A DNA stretch of 5,072 bases from Oscillospiraceae bacterium. GTDB lineage: Bacteria > Bacillota_A > Clostridia > Oscillospirales > Oscillospiraceae. The position numbers and the translations under genes were made by a program. The notes beneath the pieces were generated by a model. The model was not told where the DNA came from. It was given only the letters and a program-made list of their open reading frames with translations, and did not search any database. Of the stretch, positions 1 to 4,412 are shown piece after piece. Numbering within the stretch: position 1 is the first letter of the stretch; each line of letters starts with the position of its first letter. The DNA is taken from assembly GCA_017381835.1 (NCBI GenBank), contig JAFOBK010000283.1:1-5072 (forward strand), in the 5' to 3' direction.

Positions 1-1
1 A

Positions 2-394
2 ACGAGGAATCTATTAGCAAACTGGGTGGAAAGCTATCAAAAGGATGATTATTATCAATGGATGATTGTTCTGAAAGAGATCGACGAACCCATTGGTTCT
101 ATCATGGCAAGCACTGTAGGCAGAGCGCAGTCTGCCCACATCGGCTACTGCATCGGCAAACGCTGGTGGCATCAGGGAATCATGACAGAAACATTGAAGG
201 CTGTTATGGATTTTCTCTTTGACGAGGTTGGCTACCACCGGGTAGAAGCCATGCACGACAGTAACAACCCCCACTCCGGTGATGTGATGAAAAAGTGCGG
301 AATGAAATATGAAGGCACGCTAAGACAAGCTGACCGGAATAATCAGGGTATTTGCGATGCCTGCTATTATGGATTGCTGGCAAGTGAGCGATGA
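2..394 (+). CDS. GNAT-family N-acetyltransferase, RimJ/RimL-like (5' partial)
   Basis: This is the C-terminal 130 residues of a GNAT acetyltransferase of the RimJ/RimL (Acetyltransf_3) type. The family transfers an acetyl group from acetyl-CoA to an amine, often a protein N-terminus or a small molecule; the substrate here is unknown. The frame is open to the left edge (TRNLLANWVES...), so the GTG at 26 is probably internal and the true start lies outside the window. Visible family marks are PIGSI (residues 30-34, a core beta strand), IGYCIGKRWWHQGIMTE (47-63, the acetyl-CoA pyrophosphate-binding loop, with HQGIMTE in place of the usual RGxGxxTE) and HSGDVMKKCGMKYEG (91-105, the C-terminal motif seen as NxxSxxvlxKxGFxxEG). 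It ends with TGA six bases before a strong hairpin terminator. It is convergent with rex, so no shared regulation is expected. Family call is firm; substrate is not assignable. Confidence 0.9.
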   Translation, partial: TRNLLANWVESYQKDDYYQWMIVLKEIDEPIGSIMASTVGRAQSAHIGYCIGKRWWHQGIMTETLKAVMDFLFDEVGYHRVEAMHDSNNPHSGDVMKKCGMKYEGTLRQADRNNQGICDACYYGLLASER

Positions 395-399
395 TAAAA

Positions 400-438
400 C
401 CCCGTACCGGATGGTACGGGGTCGTTTCGTTCTTTTTT
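400..438 (+). terminator. Intrinsic terminator of the acetyltransferase gene, possibly bidirectional
   Basis: A perfect 9-bp stem, CCCCGTACC (400-408) with GGTACGGGG (413-421) around a GGAT loop, is followed by a T-rich run ending in six T (433-438). It begins six bases after the acetyltransferase stop codon. On the minus strand the same hairpin is followed by TTTT (399-396), so it may also stop transcription coming out of rex. The plus-strand tail is interrupted by C and G, but the stem is strong. Confidence 0.85.
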
Positions 439-440
439 CG

Positions 441-480
441 GGGATTGCCACGCCAGTCTGAGGACTGGCTCGCAATGGCA
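441..480. repeat. Dispersed palindromic (REP/MITE-like) element
   Basis: An imperfect palindrome lies between the two convergent genes: ATTGC (444-448), CAC, GCCAGTC (452-458), loop TGAG, GACTGGC (463-469), TC, GCAAT (472-476). The asymmetric inner bulge (CAC against TC) and the GATTGCCAC...CGCAATGGCA ends match a pattern I recall as a high-copy intergenic palindrome in gut Clostridia genomes (minus-strand form TGTCATTGCGA...TGGCAATCC). Only one copy lies in this window, so the repetitive nature is from memory and not shown here. It starts six bases past the rex stop and has no T-tract of its own. It could stabilise the rex mRNA 3' end. Confidence 0.6.
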
Positions 481-486
481 CTTCTA

Positions 487-1125
487 TTACTTCTTCTCTT
501 TCATCTGAGCCTGCAGGTGGACAGAGAGAACTGCCAGAGAAGTAGCCATATTCTGGTTCTGCACCAGAATACCCTGAGGCACATCCAGATGGACGGGGGC
601 AAAGTTCCAGATGGCCTTGATACCGCTCTTAATCATCTGATCACAGACAGACTGGGCATGTTCGGAGGGTACGGTAATGATACCCATCAGCACCTGATTG
701 GCTGCACAGAATGCTTCCATCTTATCCATGGGATAAATAGGCTTGCCCTCTTCTGTTTTCTCTACAGCAGGCTTGGCATCGAAACCGGCCAGGATATTCA
801 GACCGTATTCGTCAAAGCCGCTGTAACCCATCAGGGCCTGGCCCAGCTTACCGGCACCCACTAAGATGGCATCAGTGGTATTGTCATAACCCAGAAACTG
901 GCTGATATCCTCCATAAGCCGCTCACGGAGATAACCGATCTTGGGGCGGCCGCCATCGGAAACCATAGCCAGATCCTTACGAACCTGGACTTCGCCCATA
1001 CCAAGGGCATTGGCCAGGGCAGTTGCGGAAATATAAGTAGCAGTGCCTTCCGGCAAGCTCTTCAAATAAGACAGATAGCCGGGCAGACGCTTTAATACAG
1101 CTTTGGAAATATCTTTGCGTTCCAT
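487..1125 (-). CDS. rex: Redox-sensing transcriptional repressor Rex
   Basis: Rex is a homodimeric cytoplasmic repressor that senses the NADH/NAD+ ratio. It binds operators when NADH is low and releases them when NADH rises, controlling fermentation and respiration genes. The 212-residue length is typical. Residues 1-80 form the winged-helix domain, with the recognition segment GEVQVRKDLA (44-53) and wing linker SDGGRPKIGY (56-65). Residues 86-200 form a Rossmann fold with the GxGxxG dinucleotide loop G90-A-G92-K-L-G95 and the acidic residue D116 (AGFD) at the end of strand 2. The C-terminal block IWNFAPVHLDVPQGILVQN (172-190) is diagnostic of Rex. The wing linker differs from the FGxFGxRGxGY form of Bacillus Rex. 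ATG (1125-1123) is preceded by GAGAG about 8 bases upstream, a modest ribosome site. The gene has its own promoter between it and sigE, with repeated TCGAT elements that suggest autoregulation. Confidence 0.96.
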   Translation of the reverse strand: MERKDISKAVLKRLPGYLSYLKSLPEGTATYISATALANALGMGEVQVRKDLAMVSDGGRPKIGYLRERLMEDISQFLGYDNTTDAILVGAGKLGQALMGYSGFDEYGLNILAGFDAKPAVEKTEEGKPIYPMDKMEAFCAANQVLMGIITVPSEHAQSVCDQMIKSGIKAIWNFAPVHLDVPQGILVQNQNMATSLAVLSVHLQAQMKEKK

Positions 1126-1139
1126 AGGATCACTCTCTT

Positions 1140-1175
1140 TCGATATGTTTCTTATCGATATATTTCTTTATCGAT
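1140..1175 (-). promoter_or_regulatory. Triple TCGAT repeat in the rex leader, candidate operator
   Basis: Three elements lie at regular spacing between the rex -10 and its ribosome site: ATCGAT (1170-1175), ATCGAT (1154-1159) and TCGAT (1140-1144), at 16- and 15-base steps. Read on the minus strand, each is followed by A-rich sequence (AAAGAAA, AAGAAA, AAGAGA). The first overlaps the -10, so a bound protein would block initiation. Rex family members commonly regulate themselves, so Rex is the leading candidate, but the motif is not the Bacillus/Clostridium TTGT-GAA/TTAACAA-type operator. Confidence 0.45.
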
Positions 1176-1202
1176 TGTAGCATATATCCCGCGCTTTTTC
1201 AA
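1174..1202 (-). promoter_or_regulatory. SigA-type promoter of rex
   Basis: On the minus strand, -35 TTGAAA (1202-1197) and -10 TACAAT (1179-1174) are separated by exactly 17 bases, and a TGC precedes the -10 as an extended element. Both hexamers match the housekeeping consensus at five of six positions. Transcription would start near 1167, giving a leader of about 42 bases. This makes rex independently transcribed even though it lies downstream of sigE. Confidence 0.8.
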
Positions 1203-1248
1203 GTCCTCTCCTGCCGCATTCAATTCTGAAAATTACAGGTCCATATTA

Positions 1249-1959
1249 TCACACACAATTGGTCTGTCTGACCAGTTCTTTTCGAAGCCGGGACATGATC
1301 CGCTTCTCCAGTCTGGAAATGTAGGACTGAGAGATGCCCATTTGCGCCGCAACTTCTTTTTGGGTCTGCTCCTTTCTGCCGCCAAGGCCAAAGCGCATAT
1401 AGATGATCTCCCGCTCACGGGGAGGTAATTCCTTCACTGCCTGGCGCAGGATGCATAAGTCTACTTCGTCTTCCAATGGACGCAAAATCATGTCCTCATC
1501 CGTGCCCAAAATATCTGCCAGCAACAGTTCATTGCCATCGTAGTCCATATTAATTGGCTCGTCCAGAGAAACTTCCGTTTTCTGATTACTGATTTTCCGG
1601 ATATACATTAGAATCTCGTTTTCAATGCATCGGGATGCATAGGTGGCCAGTTTGATATTCTTGTCCCGGCGGTAAGTATTGACCCCTTTGATCAGGCCGA
1701 TGGTACCGATAGAGATCAAATCCTCCAAATTCACTCCGGTATTTTCAAATCGGCGGGCAAGGAATACCACAAGCCGCAGGTTATGCTCGATCAGCTTCTG
1801 TTTGGCATCCACACTCCCCTGCTCCAGGCTGATCAGTGCCTCGTTTTCCTCCTGGCCTTTCAGCGGTGGCGGCAAAACATCGGTGCCGCCAATGTAATAG
1901 ACGGTGTTTTGGGATATGATCCCCAGTTTTCTCAAAAAAGCCAGCAGTTTTTCCATCAT
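1249..1959 (-). CDS. sigE: Sporulation sigma factor SigE (pro-sigma-E)
   Basis: SigE is the early mother-cell sigma factor of sporulation. It is made as an inactive membrane-tethered precursor and activated by SpoIIGA. The 236 residues match the Bacillus protein over their length: VYYIGG...LPPPL (20-33), region 2 with [16 protein letters not shown] (60-75), [18 protein letters not shown] (78-95) and [18 protein letters not shown] (104-121), SLDEP (131-135), [14 protein letters not shown] (141-154), and the region 4.2 helix-turn-helix [19 protein letters not shown] (199-217). SigE rather than SigK is indicated by these blocks and by the adjacent spoIIGA. The pro-sequence before the conserved Tyr-Tyr is about 21 residues, against 27 in Bacillus, and is amphipathic ([13 protein letters not shown]). 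The start is ATG at 1959, or the next ATG at 1956, with GGGAGG (1971-1966) upstream. It overlaps the spoIIGA stop in an ATGA arrangement, indicating translational coupling. Confidence 0.96.
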   Translation of the reverse strand: MMEKLLAFLRKLGIISQNTVYYIGGTDVLPPPLKGQEENEALISLEQGSVDAKQKLIEHNLRLVVFLARRFENTGVNLEDLISIGTIGLIKGVNTYRRDKNIKLATYASRCIENEILMYIRKISNQKTEVSLDEPINMDYDGNELLLADILGTDEDMILRPLEDEVDLCILRQAVKELPPREREIIYMRFGLGGRKEQTQKEVAAQMGISQSYISRLEKRIMSRLRKELVRQTNCV

Positions 1960-2660
1960 ACCAAACCTCCCGTCAATGCCTGATACTTACTTCCCAGCAC
2001 CAGCGGGGAAAATGCCACCACGGTCTGTCCCTGCCGGTTTCCTATCTTCACATCCGATAGCTTCAACGCCAGTAAAAAGCCGGTATTTCCAACGGTTCTA
2101 TAGGGAATCAGCCGCAGACCTGGGATGGCTCCCATGGTATTCACCGGGTCTTCCAATGCAGCAGGAGATAACCCCGTCAGTTTTCCCGCAATATCTGCCC
2201 CAACGATCAGCACCTGCCGTCCGGTAATGGGATCCCGCAGTTGATTTCCCGTATCCCGAAGTGCGGTGATATGCAAAGTCTTGCCCATGTAGCTAAGCTC
2301 CACCGGAATGAGGTCCGCTCCCCTGCCGGAAAGAATCCATAGGATCAGGATACCGGCAAATCCTAAAAGCGTTATCATCCAATAGCCTCCCGTCAATGCC
2401 AAAACAAAAATCTGCAGTCCCATGAAAATAAATCCCTTCCCGATTGTATCCCAAGACAACCCCGATGCAACAATCACACCCATCCACATTCCTGCAATCC
2501 GCCAAAGCAGCTTACCCATAATTGCCCCTTGGGCAAGCACGCCGCTGATAAGGCCTCCCAAAATTGCCCTTCCATAACGGATCTCTCCTCCCTGCAAAAG
2601 CCCTGCCGCCAAAAGCAGCAGGCTATCCACCACCGCGGTCACCAGCATCACACCAATCAT
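1956..2660 (-). CDS. spoIIGA: Sigma-E processing peptidase SpoIIGA
   Basis: SpoIIGA is a septal-membrane aspartic protease that removes the pro-sequence of SigE after a signal from the forespore. An upstream TTG at 2690 would give 244 residues. I place the start at ATG 2660 (234 residues) because AGGAGG (2672-2667) sits 6 bases before it and the N-terminus then lines up with Bacillus SpoIIGA ([13 protein letters not shown] against CFDALLLLLTAFI). About five hydrophobic segments occupy residues 1-22, 31-48, 51-67, 76-93 and 94-111. The soluble protease domain follows, with the catalytic motif DTGNQL (D136; DSGNQL in Bacillus), [23 protein letters not shown] and the C-terminal [12 protein letters not shown]. 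The protein is well short of the roughly 309 residues in Bacillus, mostly in loops of the membrane half. The stop overlaps the sigE start by 4 bases. Confidence 0.93.
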   Translation of the reverse strand: MIGVMLVTAVVDSLLLLAAGLLQGGEIRYGRAILGGLISGVLAQGAIMGKLLWRIAGMWMGVIVASGLSWDTIGKGFIFMGLQIFVLALTGGYWMITLLGFAGILILWILSGRGADLIPVELSYMGKTLHITALRDTGNQLRDPITGRQVLIVGADIAGKLTGLSPAALEDPVNTMGAIPGLRLIPYRTVGNTGFLLALKLSDVKIGNRQGQTVVAFSPLVLGSKYQALTGGLV

Positions 2661-2666
2661 CCAAGC

Positions 2667-2695
2667 CCTCCTCCCGAAGAAGTAACGCAAGTATA
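2667..2695 (-). promoter_or_regulatory. Ribosome site and probable -10 of the spoIIGA-sigE unit
   Basis: AGGAGG at 2672-2667 (within GGGAGGAGGG) lies 6 bases before ATG 2660 and decides the spoIIGA start over the upstream TTG. Upstream, TATACT (2695-2690) is a five-of-six match to a -10. No convincing -35 is found at 17 bases (GGGATT) or at the 22-base spacing known for the Bacillus spoIIG promoter. A poor -35 would fit an activator-dependent promoter such as the Spo0A-driven Bacillus one, but I find no exact TGTCGAA box. Confidence 0.5.
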
Positions 2696-2795
2696 GGACA
2701 GGCGCTCAAAAAATCCCGTCGGTTGGGGTGATTGGGTTTGGGCTAAGAATCGGCGGTCTGCAAAGGTGTTTCAGCAGAAGCAGAAGTCCTTAACA

Positions 2796-2827
2796 AAAAT
2801 ACGGCAGCTGATTGAATCAGCTGCCGT
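2796..2827 (-). terminator. Intrinsic terminator of the rarA-DUF951 unit
   Basis: A stem of ACGGCAGCTGA (2801-2811) with TCAGCTGCCGT (2817-2827) around a 5-base loop can extend by two further A-T pairs. Read on the minus strand it is followed by ATTTTTG (2801-2795), a T-tract. It starts four bases after the DUF951 stop and separates that unit from spoIIGA. The plus-strand tail (TTTGATT) is poor, so the minus-strand direction is favoured. Confidence 0.88.
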
Positions 2828-2831
2828 TTGA

Positions 2832-3023
2832 TTAGGTCGAGGAATTCTTTTTGTGTACCTGGCGGATATTTTTCTCCGCCTTGAATCGGGGTGTCATGAC
2901 CTCATGGCCGCATCCCATGCATTTTAACCGAAAATCCGCGCCGGTTCGCAGCACCAGCCACTTCTTTTCGCCGCAGGGGTGAGCCTTCTTCATTTCCAGG
3001 ATATCGCCTAACTGAATGTCCAT
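2832..3023 (-). CDS. DUF951 family small cysteine-containing protein
   Basis: This 63-residue protein belongs to the DUF951 (YyzM-like) family, conserved in Firmicutes with no established function. Family marks are LGDILEMKKAHPCG (residues 5-18), a WLVLRTGADFRLKC stretch (22-35) and CMGCGHEVMTPR (35-46). Cysteines C17, C35 and C38, with H40, could form a small metal site; that is inference. The tail is basic (FKAEKNIRQVHKK), compatible with nucleic-acid contact. I chose ATG 3023 over the TTG at 3029, which would add two residues, because GAGGG (3034-3030) is 6 bases from the ATG but abuts the TTG. The start lies two bases after the rarA stop, so the two genes are cotranscribed and probably translationally coupled. 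A terminator follows at once. The context hints at a link to replication or repair but does not prove one. Confidence 0.88.
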   Translation of the reverse strand: MDIQLGDILEMKKAHPCGEKKWLVLRTGADFRLKCMGCGHEVMTPRFKAEKNIRQVHKKNSST

Positions 3024-3025
3024 AC

Positions 3026-4291
3026 TCAACCCTCTTTCTTGATTGCCTGCCAGTACTGCTTGGCAGCCTGCTCCAGCTTATTGCTGCCGTACTGGTAATA
3101 ATGGGTACCCACCAGTTCATCGGGCAGGTACTGCTGCTTCACCCAGCTACCGGGATAATCATGGGGGTATTTATAGCCCTGCTCCCGCTCCATGGTGTAG
3201 GTATCGGCATGCATATTTTGCAGATGCCGGGGGAAATCGTAGGCTTTGCCCTTTTTAATATCGGCCATAGCAGCGTCCAAAGCCACATGGCCGGTGTTGG
3301 ATTTGGGAGAAGTGGCCATGAGAACTGCCGCATCGCCCAGGGGAATTCGTGCTTCCGGCATACCCAGTTTCAATGCCATATCCACACAGGCGTTAACAAT
3401 GGGAATAATCATGGGGTAAGCAAGGCCCACATCTTCCGCCGCAATGACCATCAGGCGGCGGCAGGCAGACTGCATCTGTCCGATTTCCAAAAGACGGGCA
3501 AGGTAGTGAACTGCGGCATCGGGATCGGAACCTCGGATAGACTTTTGCAACGCAGACAGAAGATCATAATGGGCATCTCCGTCCCGGTCTGCCCGCATGG
3601 CGCTCTTTTGGGTGACGGCTTTGGCATCCGCCATAGTAAGGGGCAGGATATCTCCCTCAGGGATACCAGCAGAGAACAACACTTCAATTGCGTTCAGCGC
3701 TTTTCGCAGGTCACCGCCGCAGCAGGCTGCAATATACTCCAAAGCGCCGGTTTCAGGTTTGGCTGTCAGTCCGGTGCGGGTTTCCAAATGGCTGACCGCA
3801 CGCTTCACTGCCTGCAGCGCTGCGGAAGCGGAAATCTGCTTAAACTCAAAGACCGTGGAACGACTTAAGATCGCGTTGAACACATAGAAATAGGGATTTT
3901 CTGTGGTGGAGGCGATCAGGGTGATCTTACCGTTTTCGATATGCTCCAGCAGGGATTGCTGTTGCTTTTTATTGAAAGATTGGATCTCGTCCAGGTAGAG
4001 CAAGACACCGTTGGGCGCCATGAAGGTATCCAGCTGTGCCACGATATTCTTGATATCCGCGGTGGAAGCGGTGGTAGCATTGAGAGTATAGAGGGTCCGG
4101 TTGGTCTGCTTGGCGATAATATTGGCAACGGTGGTCTTGCCGGTACCGCTGGGGCCATAGAAGATCATATTGGGGATATTTCCGGAGTCGATCAGGCGGC
4201 GCAGCACCGCGCCCTTTCCCAAAATATGCTCTTGTCCAAAAACTTCGTCCAGATTGGTGGGACGAAGCAAGTCTGCCAAAGGCTGGTACAT
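3026..4291 (-). CDS. rarA: Replication-associated recombination protein A, AAA+ ATPase (RarA/MgsA)
   Basis: RarA (MgsA, relative of eukaryotic WRNIP1 and of clamp-loader ATPases) is a homotetrameric AAA+ ATPase acting at stalled replication forks with SSB. It is cytoplasmic and nucleoid-associated. The 421 residues are the usual length. The N-terminus shows PLADLLRPTNLDEVFGQEHILG (4-25), typical of the clamp-loader group. It is followed by Walker A GPSGTGKT (46-53), Walker B LLYLDEI (97-103), sensor 1 ASTTENP (127-133) and the arginine-finger LSR (R144). The C-terminal half carries the family blocks GDLRKALNAIE, AHYDLLSALQKSIRGSDPDAAVHYLARLLE, RRLMVIAAEDVGLA and YKYPHDYPG. All catalytic residues seem intact. 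ATG 4291 has a near-perfect AAAGGAGG (4305-4298) 6 bases upstream. It heads a two-gene unit with DUF951, with its own promoter. Confidence 0.96.
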   Translation of the reverse strand: MYQPLADLLRPTNLDEVFGQEHILGKGAVLRRLIDSGNIPNMIFYGPSGTGKTTVANIIAKQTNRTLYTLNATTASTADIKNIVAQLDTFMAPNGVLLYLDEIQSFNKKQQQSLLEHIENGKITLIASTTENPYFYVFNAILSRSTVFEFKQISASAALQAVKRAVSHLETRTGLTAKPETGALEYIAACCGGDLRKALNAIEVLFSAGIPEGDILPLTMADAKAVTQKSAMRADRDGDAHYDLLSALQKSIRGSDPDAAVHYLARLLEIGQMQSACRRLMVIAAEDVGLAYPMIIPIVNACVDMALKLGMPEARIPLGDAAVLMATSPKSNTGHVALDAAMADIKKGKAYDFPRHLQNMHADTYTMEREQGYKYPHDYPGSWVKQQYLPDELVGTHYYQYGSNKLEQAAKQYWQAIKKEG

Positions 4292-4297
4292 AAGCCG

Positions 4298-4327
4298 CCT
4301 CCTTTCATGATTTTCTTAAGTATAGCA
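4298..4327 (-). promoter_or_regulatory. Extended -10 promoter and ribosome site of rarA
   Basis: TGCTATACT (4327-4319) forms an extended -10 (TGn plus TATACT, five of six). The -35 at 17 bases (GTGCAT) is poor, as is common when an extended -10 is present. The leader would be only about 20 bases and contains AAAGGAGG (4305-4298), a strong ribosome site 6 bases before the rarA ATG. Confidence 0.6.
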
Positions 4328-4388
4328 CAGCGCAGCAGAAAATGCACTAGTTATTTTGCTATTTTCGAAATTTTGTTTGAATAATTTA

Positions 4389-4408
4389 GGGAGGGCTTAA
4401 GCCCTCCC
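4389..4408 (-). terminator. Palindromic hairpin, probable terminator of the right-edge gene
   Basis: A perfect inverted repeat, GGGAGGGC (4389-4396) and GCCCTCCC (4401-4408) around TTAA, lies four bases after the TGA of the right-edge gene. On the minus strand the downstream sequence is TAAATTATTC, A/T-rich but not a clean T-run. Termination is therefore likely but may be leaky into the rarA unit. Confidence 0.65.
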
Positions 4409-4412
4409 CATA

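Noticed and set aside
452..469. GCCAGTC/GACTGGC hairpin as the rex terminator
   Set aside because: No T-tract follows in either direction. It is better explained as the core of the palindromic repeat, with termination at the neighbouring 400-421 hairpin.
391..864. A 157-codon open frame on the plus strand, overlapping the acetyltransferase stop and antisense to rex
   Set aside because: It runs through the terminator and the palindromic repeat, has a low-complexity leucine run and no family resemblance. It is the mirror of the well-supported rex gene.
1140..1175. The three TCGAT elements as the beginning of a CRISPR array or iteron origin
   Set aside because: The units are only 5-6 bases with 10-base spacing, there are just three, and no cas or rep gene is near. 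A leader operator is simpler.
1200..1248. A terminator after sigE
   Set aside because: Only a very weak TTCA/TGAA pairing is present, without a stable stem or T-run.
2661..2690. TTG start giving spoIIGA ten extra residues (MRYFFGRRAW)
   Set aside because: There is no ribosome site before it, the probable -10 overlaps it, and the strong AGGAGG lies inside that extension, pointing to the ATG at 2660.
2791..2800. TTTGTTAAG (minus strand) as a Spo0A box for spoIIGA
   Set aside because: Seven of nine matches to TTTGTCRAA, but it is the T-tract of the upstream terminator and lies about 100 bases from the proposed -10. It is too weak and too far to claim.
3101..3868. A 255-codon plus-strand open frame antisense to rarA
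   Set aside because: No recognisable domain, composition rich in His, Gly and Gln, and no good ribosome site. The opposite strand encodes an intact RarA with all motifs.
3941..4384. A 147-codon plus-strand open frame antisense to the start of rarA
   Set aside because: It covers the complement of Walker A and Walker B of RarA and reads across the rarA promoter. It has no family features.
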